Numbered from the stretch's first letter, positions 53,541 to 63,515 are shown. The stretch: 64,000 nucleotides of DNA from DASZIT01 sp963770635 (GCA_963770635.1 CAVYQI010000005.1:310001-374000); one strand, 5' to 3'. A program made the numbers and translations. The notes: generated from the sequence alone by a model not told the origin.

Positions 53541-55180
53541 TTCCGCGGAGATGCCGACGGCAGGGCCACCTCGATCACGTCGAGCTTCCCGTCGGCGTGC
53601 TGCGCCCTGATCACCTTCTTGTCGAATTTGCCCACGCTGGTCTTGGGCAGCTCGTCGATGAACGTCCACCGTTCCGGCACCCACCACTTCGACACCCGAC
53701 CGTCGAGGAACTTCACCAACTCGTCGGCGGTGACACTGGAGCCTTCGCCCCGCACCACCGCCACCATCGGGCGTTCACTCCATTTCGGGTCGGGAACCGC
53801 AACCACTGCGGCCTCGAACACCTCCGGATGGGCCATCACCTCGTTCTCCAGCTCCACCGAGGAGATCCACTCGCCCCCGGACTTGATGACGTCCTTGGTT
53901 CGGTCGCTGATCTGCATGAAGCCCTTGCCGTCGAGCGAACCGACGTCGCCGGTGCGCAGCCAGCCGTCATGGAACCGCTCCGGGCTCGGGTCGCCGTAGT
54001 AGGAAGCCGCGATCCACGGTCCCCGGACCTCGAACTCCCCCACCGTCTCGCCGTCCCGGGGAAGCACAGTGCCGTCCTCGGCACAGATCCGGATCTCGAC
54101 CCCGGGGACCACCCGGCCGGTCTTGGCCCGCCAGTCCATCTCCTCCTCCGGAGGGGTGCCCTTGGGCGGGATGGCCAGCGCGCACAGCGGGCTGGTCTCG
54201 GTCATACCCCATCCCTGGACCATCTTGATGCCGAACTGCTCGTCGAATTGCTCGATGAGATGGCGTGGCACCGCGGCACCCCCGACGGTCACGGCTCGCA
54301 GCGACGACAGATCGACGGTGTTGGTTTCGGCGTACCGCATCAGGTCGTTCCAGATGGTGGGCACGCCGGCCGACAGCGTCGGGCGGTGGCGGGCGATCAT
54401 GGCGGCCAGCGGGGCGGCCTGGAGGAACTGCTGGGGCATCACCATGTCGGCGCCGGTGAAGAACGCCCCGTAGGGGGTGCCCCAGGCGTTGGCATGGAAC
54501 ATCGGGACGATGGAGAGCACCCGGTCCTGCTCGTTGATGCCCAGCGACGATGCCGAGGTGATGGCCATCGAGTGCAGGAAGGTGGATCGGTGGCTGTAGG
54601 CGACGCCCTTCGGGTTTCCGGTGGTCCCGGTGGTGTAACACATGGCTGCGGCCTGGTGCTCGTCGAACTCCGGCCAGTCGAAGCCGGGCTCTTCCGCTCC
54701 CAGCAGCTCGTCGTAGGAGAGGGTGGGTCCCAACCCGTCGGTGTCGCCGGCACCGGCGACGATGATGTGCTTGACGGTGGTGAGCTGGTCGCGGACCCGG
54801 GCCAGGAGGGGGATCAACGAGGCGTCGACGACGATCGCCTTGTCCTCGGCGTGATTGACGACATAGGCCAGCTGTTCAGGGAAGAGCCGGATATTCAAGG
54901 TGTGCAACACCGCGCCCATGGCCGGGATCCCGAGGTAGGCCTCCAGGTGGGTCTGATTGTTCCAGAGGAAGGTGCCGACCCGGTCGCTGTCGCCGATCCC
55001 CAACCTGACCAGGGCCGACGCCAGCCGTTCCGACCGCTCGGCCACCTCGGCAAAGGTGGCCTCGTCGGCTTCGCCGTTCGGCCCGGTGATGGTCGCGACC
55101 GAACTATCCCCGTAGACCTGCTGTCCGTGGCGCAGAATGCCACTCACCAGCAATGGCGCATCCTGCATGGTGCTGAGCAC
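53537..55180 (-). CDS. Acyl-CoA synthetase (AMP-forming ligase, FadD-like)
   Basis: An ANL-superfamily adenylating enzyme, 547 residues, that activates a carboxylic acid with ATP and loads it on CoA. The AMP-binding motif is CYTTGTTGNPKGVAYSH, followed by GWGMTETSPL, GDVGSLDGKGFMQISDRTKD and the swinging-domain lysine in LPKTSVGKFDKKVIR. Features such as MVPMFHANAWG-like IVPMFHANAWGTPYGAFF resemble medium/long-chain ligases of the FadD group. The exact chain length is not visible. ATG at 55180 is used; ATG at 55168 is an alternative. It is followed by the small coupled gene and has 235 bases of upstream sequence before the NlpC/P60 gene on the other strand. Confidence 0.9.
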   Translation of the reverse strand: MLSTMQDAPLLVSGILRHGQQVYGDSSVATITGPNGEADEATFAEVAERSERLASALVRLGIGDSDRVGTFLWNNQTHLEAYLGIPAMGAVLHTLNIRLFPEQLAYVVNHAEDKAIVVDASLIPLLARVRDQLTTVKHIIVAGAGDTDGLGPTLSYDELLGAEEPGFDWPEFDEHQAAAMCYTTGTTGNPKGVAYSHRSTFLHSMAITSASSLGINEQDRVLSIVPMFHANAWGTPYGAFFTGADMVMPQQFLQAAPLAAMIARHRPTLSAGVPTIWNDLMRYAETNTVDLSSLRAVTVGGAAVPRHLIEQFDEQFGIKMVQGWGMTETSPLCALAIPPKGTPPEEEMDWRAKTGRVVPGVEIRICAEDGTVLPRDGETVGEFEVRGPWIAASYYGDPSPERFHDGWLRTGDVGSLDGKGFMQISDRTKDVIKSGGEWISSVELENEVMAHPEVFEAAVVAVPDPKWSERPMVAVVRGEGSSVTADELVKFLDGRVSKWWVPERWTFIDELPKTSVGKFDKKVIRAQHADGKLDVIEVALPSASPRK

Positions 55181-55415
55181 GGTTGGACCTCCCTGATCGT
55201 GATCTGAGCCTCATGATGAGCCTACTTATCCGGAGGCGGGGCGGCCGGACCCGGCCGACGCCCCCGGGGGCCGGCCGCGGCCGCCGGGTCTTGAACCGGG
55301 AGGAGATCGGTGGTTCACTTCGAATAGCTGAGGACGGTGCTGGATATCCGGACCACCCTCGTCTCTGAGTCGGGCTGCTCACGCTGACCGGCAATCGAGG
55401 CGGAGGCGTCCGCAA

Positions 55416-56378
55416 ATGGGCAAAGCACTGGTGGTACTGGGCGGGCTGCTGGCCGCAGTGGTGGTGGTCACGGTGCTGGTGGTCACGGTGGTGATGGGCC
55501 AGGGATCGGGCTTGACGGGAGGCCTCACCGGCTCGGCAGGGGCGAGCGGGGCGGCCTCGGGCGCCACAACCGGGGACACTCCGGGTGGCGGCGGCGTCAG
55601 CCCCGGCCCGGCCATACCCGCCGAGTGGCTCACCCTCTACCAACAGGCGGCCGGAACCTGTGCCGGGCTGCCCTGGGCGGTATTGGCCGCCATCGGCACC
55701 GTCGAAACCGGCAGCGGTCAGTCGGCTGCCCCCGGCGTCTGGTCGGGGGCCAACAGCGCCGGGGCGGAGGGGCCGATGCAATTCGAGCCGGCGACCTTCG
55801 CCGCCTACGGGACGGTCGGGCCGTCGGGCGCTTCGCCGGCGTCGCCCTATGACCCGGTTGACGCGGTGTATTCGGCGTCGGCCATGCTCTGTGCCAACGG
55901 GGCCGGATCGCCGGCTACCTTGAGCGCCGCCATCGCCGACTACAACCATTCGGACGTTTACGTGGACACCGTGCTCACCCTGGCCCTCGCCTTTGGTGAC
56001 GCGCCCGAGACCTCCGGCACCGTGGTGGCCGAACTGTCATTCGCGGCTCAGCAGTTGAATACCCCCTATGTCTGGGGTGGCACCGGCAACGGGGGTTTCG
56101 ACTGTTCGGGCCTGGCCCAGGCCGCCTTCGAACATGGCGGCATCGAGCTTCCCCGGGTGGCCCAGGACCAGTTCGACGCCGGACCACCGGTGCCCGGCGG
56201 GTCTTCGGTGGCGCCCGGCGACCTCGTCTTCTTCGGTGACGGGCCGTCGTCGGTCGACCACGTCGGCCTCTATGTCGGAGGGGGCGAGATGATCGACGCA
56301 CCCGATACCGGTGAACTGGTCCGCTTCGACAATGCCGACTGGTCCGGGTTCGTGGGGGCCACCCGTCCGGGCGGGTAG
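55416..56378 (+). CDS. Membrane-anchored cell-wall hydrolase: lytic transglycosylase-like plus NlpC/P60 domain
   Basis: A 320-residue bifunctional muralytic protein. One span (about residues 5-27) anchors it outside, followed by a glycine/serine/alanine-rich linker. A lysozyme-like domain (about 68-195) has AAIGTVETGSGQS with the catalytic Glu97, EGPMQFEP and YNHSDVYVDTVL, as in transglycosylase SLT relatives. The NlpC/P60 peptidase (about 203-318) has YVWGGTGNGGFDCSGL with Cys230 and DHVGLYVGGG with His282. Together they would cut glycan and stem peptide. A GGAGG site lies nine bases before the ATG. Similar pairings occur in actinobacterial conjugation and plasmid loci, but no such genes are near. 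Upstream is a 235-base gap with no gene; I see only a GAACC/GGTTC hairpin there. Confidence 0.88.
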   Translation: MGKALVVLGGLLAAVVVVTVLVVTVVMGQGSGLTGGLTGSAGASGAASGATTGDTPGGGGVSPGPAIPAEWLTLYQQAAGTCAGLPWAVLAAIGTVETGSGQSAAPGVWSGANSAGAEGPMQFEPATFAAYGTVGPSGASPASPYDPVDAVYSASAMLCANGAGSPATLSAAIADYNHSDVYVDTVLTLALAFGDAPETSGTVVAELSFAAQQLNTPYVWGGTGNGGFDCSGLAQAAFEHGGIELPRVAQDQFDAGPPVPGGSSVAPGDLVFFGDGPSSVDHVGLYVGGGEMIDAPDTGELVRFDNADWSGFVGATRPGG

Positions 56379-56395
56379 TCCGGCCCGCTTGAGTT

Positions 56396-56614
56396 TCAGG
56401 GAGTGTCAGTTCCCGGCTGGAGCCAGCGCTTGGGTGGTGGGTAGACGGATCTGGCAATGGTGGCCGAAACCCACGCAATGCACCAGCCGGCAAAGACCAG
56501 GAGAACGCTGCGCGTCGTAGAGGAGTTCCCCAGTGCGGCACGGATAGCCAGGATGGCTCCCCACACAAGAAAGCAGCCGATGGAATACGTCCAGTAGTTG
56601 CGGTACTTCTTCAC
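56396..56614 (-). CDS. Small membrane protein of unknown function
   Basis: A 72-residue protein with two predicted spans: SIGCFLVWGAILAIRAAL and SVLLVFAGWCIAWVSATIA, joined by a short polar turn. The N-terminus MKKYRNYW is basic and the C-terminus has a proline-rich stretch. AGGGAG lies six bases before the GTG at 56614, which supports it as a real gene. It is convergent with the NlpC/P60 gene 17 bases away. No family was recognised. Confidence 0.55.
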   Translation of the reverse strand: MKKYRNYWTYSIGCFLVWGAILAIRAALGNSSTTRSVLLVFAGWCIAWVSATIARSVYPPPKRWLQPGTDTP

Positions 56615-56788
56615 GATGTACTCCCTGCCCTGCCTGCAGTTACCGGCAGGCTGCGTTGGGGCAGCACCTACTCCAGGTTCAGGAGGCTTCTCACAAGCGA
56701 AATCGTGCTACCTAGCCGGGCCGACCCTAATACCCGCGGGTCCCGCCACCCGTGGAGGCGTCCCACATCGCGTGGGAAGCTCCCTCGA

Positions 56789-57187
56789 CTAGAGGTTCCC
56801 GTACATGAGGGCCGAGGTCGGGCTGTCGGGGTCGTACTTGATGCTCACTTTGCTGCCGGCGTCAAGGGTGTCGAGCCATGACGGCAGGATGGACTGCTTG
56901 ATGGTGGCGTCGTAGGCGGCCCCATCTGCCGGCGTGATGGACACGTCGACCTCGGCCTTGATGCCGCCACCCATCTCGGTTTCACCGCGACGGATGGCCT
57001 TGATCTCGGCCGGGGCTTCCACGCCAGATGCCTTCAGCTTCTGGGTGAGATCGCGGTACTTCAACGCCTCGTTCATGTCGGGGGCCTGCATACCGGAAGA
57101 CATTCCGGCCGAAACGCCGCCCGCCTGCTGCGTCATGGCGTCCTTGGCCTGTTGCGCGGCGTTCTTGGCCTTGTCAAAGAGTCCCAT
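56789..57187 (-). CDS. Small conserved actinobacterial-type protein of unknown function
   Basis: A 132-residue protein starting MGLFDKAKNAAQQAKDAM at 57187, with AAGGGGG four bases upstream. The first 35 residues form an amphipathic helix, a methionine/glycine-rich linker follows, and the rest is a beta-rich domain with KASGVEAPAEIKAIRRGE, VDVSITPADGAAYDATIKQ and SIKYDPDSPTSALMYG. It has no signal peptide. The pattern recalls a family of uncharacterised actinobacterial proteins, but I cannot name it from memory with certainty. Upstream open frame to 57298 is out of character. It lies between gltD (171 bases away) and the small membrane protein. Confidence 0.72.
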   Translation of the reverse strand: MGLFDKAKNAAQQAKDAMTQQAGGVSAGMSSGMQAPDMNEALKYRDLTQKLKASGVEAPAEIKAIRRGETEMGGGIKAEVDVSITPADGAAYDATIKQSILPSWLDTLDAGSKVSIKYDPDSPTSALMYGNL

Positions 57188-57358
57188 CGTGCCCCCTTGC
57201 TGCTCCATCCGGGGTCCATCCCCCGATGTGGTGTCACGATGATAGTGAGTGAGCCTCCGATCTGCTTGACCAAAGTTGTCGGGGCCAACCGGCCGCACCC
57301 CATCTTCGTCAACCAGAACTGCGAGGTCGTAGGCGCCAACGGATCGGCGTGGGCCGCG

Positions 57359-58891
57359 CTAGCGAAGGGCCAGCTGGCCCGGATGAATCGGCGCCGGCAA
57401 GGACGTCAGGCCCATCAGGTACCGGTCCACCGCCGCCGCCGCCGAACGCCCCTCGGCGATGGCCCAGACGATGAGACTCTGGCCCCGGGTCATGTCCCCG
57501 CACACGAAGACACCCTCGACGTTGGTCGACCACGACGCATCGGCGGCCACGCTGCCCCGGGCGTTGAGCACGAGACCGAGGTCGGCGACCACACCGCCCG
57601 GCTCCGACCCCAGAAAACCCATGGCCAGCAACACCAGCTCGCACTGGAGCTCGAACCCAGATTCGGGTACCGGCTCGAATGCCGGTCGCCCCTGAGCGTC
57701 GTAGGCGAGCTCCACCTCTTCGCCTCGGAGCGCCCGCACGTTGCCGTGCTCGTCGCCGAGGCATTCCACCGTAGTCACCGCGAACAGTCGCTCCCCACCC
57801 TCTTCGTGGGCCGCCGAGGTGCGGAGAATCAGCGGCCAGGTCGGCCACGGATTGCTCCCCGACCGGTCGTGAGGGGGCTCGGGCATGATCTCCAGCTGAT
57901 GGACGGCCAGCGCCCCCTGCCGGTGCACGGTGCCCAGGCAGTCGGCGCCGGTGTCTCCCCCGCCGATGATGACCACGTGTTTGCCCTCGGCCGAGATGGG
58001 TGAGTAGTCCAACAATCCTTCCTGGATCATGTTCGACGGCTTCAGGTACTCCATGGCCAGGTGGATACCGCCCAAGTCCCGACCCGGAATCGGCAGGTCC
58101 CGGGGCAGCGTCGCCCCTCCGGCCACCACTACCGCGTCGTACTCGTCCACCAGCGACGACGCGCTGATCACGGTGGCATCCGCCGCCGCCGCCCCCGGGC
58201 CACTGACGGCCGCGGCGCCCGACACCTCGGGAGCCGGCTGGCCCACCGAGACGCCGCACCGGAACTCCACGCCCTCGGCCACCAGCTGATCGAGCCGTCG
58301 GTCGAGGACCGCCTTCTGCATCTTGAACTCGGGAATCCCGTAGCGGAGCAGACCACCGGGCTTCTCCGCCCGCTCGAACACCACCACGGTGTGGCCGGCC
58401 CGGACCAGCTGCTGGGCGGCAGCCATCCCCGCCGGTCCCGACCCGACCACGGCCACCCGCTTGTCGGTGGGGGACGCCGCCCGCACCGGCTTCACCCAGC
58501 CTTCCGACCAGGCCCGCTCCGCGATCTCGTACTCGATGCGTTCGATGGTCACCGGATCGTCGTTGATGCCGAGCACGCAGGCGCCTTCGCAGGGGGCCGG
58601 GCACAGTCGGCCGGTGAACTCGGGAAAGTTGTTGGTGGCGTGCAGCCGCTGGATGGCCTCGTCCCAGTCGTCCCGGTAGACCAGGTCGTTCCATTCGGGA
58701 ATCAGGTTCCCGAGTGGGCAGCCCTCGTGGCAGAAGGGGATCCCGCAGTCCATGCACCGGGCCCCCTGATGTTGGGCGGCTTCGACCGGAAACGGCTCGT
58801 AGACCTCTTTCCAGTCCCGCAACCGCACCTGCACCGGCCGCCGGTTGGGCAGCTGTCGGCCGTAGGTCATGAACCCGGTGATGTCACCCAC
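57359..58891 (-). CDS. gltD: Glutamate synthase small subunit
   Basis: The FAD-containing electron-input subunit of NADPH-glutamate synthase, 510 residues. The N-terminal ferredoxin-like region has RCMDCGIPFCHEGCPLGN and LCPAPCEGACVLGIN, whose cysteines hold iron-sulfur clusters; two dinucleotide folds follow, VAVVGSGPAGMAAAQQL for FAD and VIIGGGDTGADCLGT for NADPH. It ends NVEGVFVCGDMTRGQSLIVW plus a helix, as in the family. GTG at 58891 overlaps the gltB stop by eight bases, so the two subunits are made together. An unusual alanine-rich insertion (GAAAVSGPGAAAADATVISA) lies between the two folds, longer than in most GltD. Confidence 0.95.
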   Translation of the reverse strand: MGDITGFMTYGRQLPNRRPVQVRLRDWKEVYEPFPVEAAQHQGARCMDCGIPFCHEGCPLGNLIPEWNDLVYRDDWDEAIQRLHATNNFPEFTGRLCPAPCEGACVLGINDDPVTIERIEYEIAERAWSEGWVKPVRAASPTDKRVAVVGSGPAGMAAAQQLVRAGHTVVVFERAEKPGGLLRYGIPEFKMQKAVLDRRLDQLVAEGVEFRCGVSVGQPAPEVSGAAAVSGPGAAAADATVISASSLVDEYDAVVVAGGATLPRDLPIPGRDLGGIHLAMEYLKPSNMIQEGLLDYSPISAEGKHVVIIGGGDTGADCLGTVHRQGALAVHQLEIMPEPPHDRSGSNPWPTWPLILRTSAAHEEGGERLFAVTTVECLGDEHGNVRALRGEEVELAYDAQGRPAFEPVPESGFELQCELVLLAMGFLGSEPGGVVADLGLVLNARGSVAADASWSTNVEGVFVCGDMTRGQSLIVWAIAEGRSAAAAVDRYLMGLTSLPAPIHPGQLALR

Positions 58892-61800
58892 CGGTCACCT
58901 GCATCACCGCTTCATCCACCGAACGGCCTTCGGCCACCGCTTTCTCGGTGGCTTCCAGCACCCGGCGGTATTCCTTGGGCATCACCTTCACGAACTGCTC
59001 GGCGTTGCTGATCCAGTCGGCCAGGATGGCCTTGGCCACCTCTGACCCGGTCTCGTCCAGGTGCATGGTGATCCGGTCCTTCAACCAGGTCCGGTCGTCG
59101 GCCGACACCGGCTCGAGATCGACCATCTCCGGGTTGTACTGCCGCCCGAGCTCATCGAAGGTGTCGTAGACGAAGGCGATCCCGCCGGACATCCCCGCCC
59201 CGAAATTGCGCCCGGTCGGGCCCAGTACCACTACCCGGCCGCCGGTCATGTACTCGCAGCCATGGTCACCGACGCCCTCCACCACCGCGATGGCCCCGGA
59301 GTTCCGCACGCAGAAGCGCTCGCCGACCTGGCCCCGTAGGAAGACCTCGCCGCCGGTGGCCCCGTAGAGGATGACATTCCCGGCCACGATGTTCTCCTCG
59401 GCCGCGAACGGCGAGTCCTCCGGGGGCTGCAGGATGATCCGCCCGCCCGACAGCCCCTTCCCGAGGTAGTCGTTGGCATCCCCGAACAGCCGCATGGTGA
59501 TGCCCTTGGGCACGAAGGCACCGAAACTCTGTCCCGCCGAGCCGCGGAAGGTGAGGTCGATGGTGCCGTCGGGCAGACCGGCGGCCCCATAGCGCCGGGT
59601 GATCTCATAGCCGAGGAGCGTCCCGACGGTGCGGTCCACGTTGGTCACCTCCAGCTCGGCCGTCACCGGCGTCCCCCGTTCGATGGCCGGCCGGCACGCC
59701 TCCAGGAAGGCATGGTCGAGGGCCTTGTCGAGCCCGTGGTCCTGTGCCTGGATGCAGTGCCGCACCGCACCCTCGGGCAGCTCGGGCACCACCAGGATCG
59801 GCGCCAGGTCCAACCCCGCCGCCTTCCAGTGGGTGATGGCGTCTTCGGTGTCGAGCAGATCGACCCGGCCGATGGCCTCCTCGACCGAGCGCAGGCCGAG
59901 GGCGGCCAGGTGCTCGCGCACCTCTTCGGCGATGTACTCGAAGAATGTCTCGACGAACTCGGGGGTGCCGGTGTACTTCTTGCGCAGCTCGGGGTTCTGG
60001 GTGGCGATGCCGACCGGGCAGGTGTCGAGGTGGCAGACCCGCATCATGATGCAGCCGGACACCACCAGCGGCGCGGTGGCGAAGCCGAACTCCTCGCCGC
60101 CCAGCAGGGCACCGATGACCACGTCGCGTCCGGTCTTCATCTGGCCGTCCACCTGGACCACGATCCGGTCCCGCAATCCGTTGGCCAGCAGGGTCTGCTG
60201 GGTCTCGGCCAGGCCCAGTTCCCAGGGGATCCCGGCGTGCTTGAGCGACGTCAGCGGTGCCGCCCCGGTGCCACCGTCGTGCCCGGAGATCAGCACCACG
60301 TCGGAGTGGGCCTTCGCCACCCCGGCCGCCACCGTCCCCACCCCCACCTCGGCCACCAGCTTCACGTGGATGCGGGCTTTCGGATTGGCTGACTTGAGGT
60401 CGTGGATGAGCTGGGCGATGTCCTCGATGGAGTAGATGTCGTGATGGGGCGGGGGCGAGATCAGCTCCACCCCCGGGGTCGAGAGCCGGGTCTTGGCGAT
60501 CCAGGGGTAGATCTTCTTGCCCGCGAGCTGGCCCCCTTCTCCCGGCTTGGCCCCCTGGGCGATCTTGATCTGGATGTCGTCGGAGTTGACCAGGTACTCG
60601 GAGGTGACCCCGAACCGGCCGGAAGCCACCTGCTTGATGGCGCTCCGCCGGAGGTCCCCATTGGCGTCGGGGGTGAAGCGGTCGGCGTCCTCCCCGCCCT
60701 CGCCGGTGTTGGACCGGCCGCCCAGCCGGTTCATGGCGATGGCCAGCGTCTCGTGGGCCTCGGCGGAGATGGAGCCGTAGGACATGGCCCCGGTGGAGAA
60801 CCGTTTGAAGATGGCCGAGATCGGCTCCACCTCCTCGATGGGGATGGCGGTGGTGGCATCCGCCTTCAACCGGAGGAGGCCGCGCAGGGTGGCCAGCTGG
60901 GTCGACTGGTCGTCGACCGCCCGGGTGTATTCCTTGAACACCTCGTACCGCTTCGAACGGGTGGCGTGCTGGAGTTTGAACACCGTCTTGGGGTTGAAGA
61001 GGTGGACCTCCCCCTCTCGGCGCCACTGGTACTCGCCGCCGACGTCCCGGTCCCGGTGGGCCAGTTCGGTGGGCTGGGGCAGGTACACCTTCCGGTGCTG
61101 GGCGGCAACCTCTTCGGCCAGCACCTCGAGCCCGACCCCGCCGATCCGGGACACCGTCCCGGTGAAGTACTCGTCGACGACATCATGGGCGAGTCCCACC
61201 GCCTCGAACGCCTGGGCGCCGGTGTACGACGCCACCGTCGAGATCCCCATCTTCGACATCACCTTGACGATGCCCTTGGACGCCGCCTTGATGTAGTTGC
61301 GCTGCGCCTGGCGGGGGGTGACCCCGGTCAGGAGCCCGGTGGCGATCATGTCGTCGATGGTCTCGAAGGCCAGGTACGGGTTGATGGCGGCAGCCCCGAA
61401 CCCCTTCAGCAGCGCCATGTGGTGGACTTCGCGGGCGCTTCCCGATTCGATGACCAACCCCACCTGGGTGCGGGTCTTCTCCCGGACCAGGTGGTGGTGC
61501 ACGGCCGACACCATCAGCAACGACGGGATGGGAGCGTACTCGGCGGTGGAATTCCGATCCGAGAGCACGATGATGTCGGCGCCGTCGGCGATGGCCACGC
61601 TGACCCGGAAGCGAACGTCCTCGATGGCCCGCCGCAGCCCCTCGCCCCCCCGGGCCACCTCGAAGAGCCCGTCCACCGCGAAGGCCCGGAAGCCCGGCGT
61701 CTGACCGTCCTCGTTGATGTACAGCAATTTGGCCAGGTCGTCGTTGCTGATGACCGGCATCGGCAACACGATCTGCCGGCACGACTCCGCGGTGGGCTCG

Positions 61801-63515
61801 AGCAGGTTCCGCTCCGGGCCGAGGCCGGAGGCGAGCGAGGTCACCAGCTCCTCGCGGATGGCATCGAGCGGCGGGTTGGTGACCTGGGCGAACAGCTGGG
61901 TGAAGTAGTCGTACAGCAACCGCGGGCGCTCGGACAGCACCGCGATGGCGGCGTCGGAGCCCATCGACCCGATCGGCTCGGACCCGGTCTTGGCCATCGG
62001 GCCGATGATCAGCCGGAGCTCCTCGTTGGTGTAGCCGAACGCCCGCTGCCGACCGATCACCGAGGCGTGCTGCGGGGTGAGCATGGTCTTCGGGGGCAGG
62101 TCGTCGAGATCGATCTGCCCCTCCTCCAGCCACCGGGCGTACGGGTGCTCCTCGGCCAGGGCCGACTTGATCTCCTCGTCGTCGATGATCCTCCCGGCGG
62201 CGGTGTCGACCAGGAACATCTTCCCGGGCTGGAGGCGGCCTTTGCGGACCACGGTGGACGACGGCACGTCGAGGACGCCGACCTCACTGGCCAGCACCAC
62301 CAGCCCGTCATCGGTGACCCAGTACCGGGCCGGGCGGAGCCCGTTCCGGTCCAGCACCGCACCGATGGTCGTCCCGTCGGTGAACGCCACCGCCGCCGGT
62401 CCGTCCCACGGCTCCATCAGCGACGAGTGGTACCGGTAGAACGCCCGGCGGGCGGGGTCCATGGCCCGGTGGTTCTCCCATGCCTCGGGAATCATCATCA
62501 GCACCGCGTGGTGCAGCGGCCGTCCTCCGAGGTGGAGCAGCTCGAGCACCTCGTCGAAGGAGGCCGAGTCGCTGGCCCCGGCGGTGAGGATCGGGAAGGC
62601 CCGGTCGAGACCGGGGATGAGCTCGGTGGCGCACAGCGCCTCCCGGGCCCGCATCCAGTTGCGGTTGCCGGCCAGAGTGTTGATCTCGCCGTTGTGGGCC
62701 AGATACCGGTACGGATGGGCCAGGGCCCACGACGGGAACGTGTTGGTGGAGAACCGGGAGTGGACCAGCGCCAGCCCGCTCTCCACCCGGGGGTCGGAGA
62801 GGTCGGTGTAGAACCCGTCCAGCTGGTGGGAGGTGAGCATGCCCTTGTAGTTGACGGTCCGGGCCGACAGCGAGGCCAGATAGCAGTCGTCGATGCGGTG
62901 TTCGGCCCGTTTCCGGAGCACGAAGGTGATCCGGTCGAGGGCCAGGGCGGGGTTGTCCCCGCCCAGCACCGTGGCCGCCGCCGGGGCCACGAACACCTGA
63001 TGGAGCGAGGGCATGTCGCCCCGGGCCACCGAGCCCAGGGTCTGGTCGTCGAAGGGGACCGCCCGCCATCCGAGGACCTGGAGGCCCTCCTCTTCGGCCA
63101 GCTGCTCGATGCCGGTCCGGGCTTTGGCCGCCTCCGACGGGTCCCGGGACAGGAAAGCGATCCCGGTGGCGTAGTGCCCGGCGTCGGGGAGGTCGAACCC
63201 CACCACCTCCCGGTAGAACCGGTGCGGGATCTGCAGCAGGATGCCGGCGCCGTCCCCGCTGTCCTCCTCGCTGCCGGTGGCCCCCCGGTGGGCCAGGTGC
63301 TCCAGCGCGGTGATGCCGCGGCGGACCAGCCCGTGGGAGGGTCGGCCATGGAGGTCGGCGACCAGGGCGATCCCGCAGGCATCGTGCTCGAAGCGGGGGT
63401 CGTAGAGGCCCTGGATCGGGGCCCGGGAGCTCGTCCCCGGAGGGCGCGTCTTTCCCCGGAGTGTCACCGGAGTACCAAAAGTTGGGTCGGCGAAGGTGCC
63501 GGGCACGGTCGTCAT
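58884..63515 (-). CDS. gltB: Glutamate synthase large subunit
   Basis: The catalytic subunit, 1,543 residues, that transfers the glutamine amide to 2-oxoglutarate. The N-terminal glutaminase begins at a cysteine in FEHDACGIALVADL (Cys47), normally exposed by removing the propeptide. The central domain and FMN-binding barrel have GRSNTGEGGEDADRF, KPGEGGQLAGKKIYPWIA, the 3Fe-4S cysteines in CIMMRVCHLDTCPVGIATQN, and HDGGTGAAPL. The C-terminal beta-helix contains GAFVPKGITMRL and GGRVVVLG. ATG at 63515 has GGAG seven bases upstream; the open frame continues to 63812 but shows no family signal there. With gltD it forms the NADPH-dependent enzyme for nitrogen assimilation. Confidence 0.96.
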   Translation of the reverse strand: MTTVPGTFADPTFGTPVTLRGKTRPPGTSSRAPIQGLYDPRFEHDACGIALVADLHGRPSHGLVRRGITALEHLAHRGATGSEEDSGDGAGILLQIPHRFYREVVGFDLPDAGHYATGIAFLSRDPSEAAKARTGIEQLAEEEGLQVLGWRAVPFDDQTLGSVARGDMPSLHQVFVAPAAATVLGGDNPALALDRITFVLRKRAEHRIDDCYLASLSARTVNYKGMLTSHQLDGFYTDLSDPRVESGLALVHSRFSTNTFPSWALAHPYRYLAHNGEINTLAGNRNWMRAREALCATELIPGLDRAFPILTAGASDSASFDEVLELLHLGGRPLHHAVLMMIPEAWENHRAMDPARRAFYRYHSSLMEPWDGPAAVAFTDGTTIGAVLDRNGLRPARYWVTDDGLVVLASEVGVLDVPSSTVVRKGRLQPGKMFLVDTAAGRIIDDEEIKSALAEEHPYARWLEEGQIDLDDLPPKTMLTPQHASVIGRQRAFGYTNEELRLIIGPMAKTGSEPIGSMGSDAAIAVLSERPRLLYDYFTQLFAQVTNPPLDAIREELVTSLASGLGPERNLLEPTAESCRQIVLPMPVISNDDLAKLLYINEDGQTPGFRAFAVDGLFEVARGGEGLRRAIEDVRFRVSVAIADGADIIVLSDRNSTAEYAPIPSLLMVSAVHHHLVREKTRTQVGLVIESGSAREVHHMALLKGFGAAAINPYLAFETIDDMIATGLLTGVTPRQAQRNYIKAASKGIVKVMSKMGISTVASYTGAQAFEAVGLAHDVVDEYFTGTVSRIGGVGLEVLAEEVAAQHRKVYLPQPTELAHRDRDVGGEYQWRREGEVHLFNPKTVFKLQHATRSKRYEVFKEYTRAVDDQSTQLATLRGLLRLKADATTAIPIEEVEPISAIFKRFSTGAMSYGSISAEAHETLAIAMNRLGGRSNTGEGGEDADRFTPDANGDLRRSAIKQVASGRFGVTSEYLVNSDDIQIKIAQGAKPGEGGQLAGKKIYPWIAKTRLSTPGVELISPPPHHDIYSIEDIAQLIHDLKSANPKARIHVKLVAEVGVGTVAAGVAKAHSDVVLISGHDGGTGAAPLTSLKHAGIPWELGLAETQQTLLANGLRDRIVVQVDGQMKTGRDVVIGALLGGEEFGFATAPLVVSGCIMMRVCHLDTCPVGIATQNPELRKKYTGTPEFVETFFEYIAEEVREHLAALGLRSVEEAIGRVDLLDTEDAITHWKAAGLDLAPILVVPELPEGAVRHCIQAQDHGLDKALDHAFLEACRPAIERGTPVTAELEVTNVDRTVGTLLGYEITRRYGAAGLPDGTIDLTFRGSAGQSFGAFVPKGITMRLFGDANDYLGKGLSGGRIILQPPEDSPFAAEENIVAGNVILYGATGGEVFLRGQVGERFCVRNSGAIAVVEGVGDHGCEYMTGGRVVVLGPTGRNFGAGMSGGIAFVYDTFDELGRQYNPEMVDLEPVSADDRTWLKDRITMHLDETGSEVAKAILADWISNAEQFVKVMPKEYRRVLEATEKAVAEGRSVDEAVMQVTGG

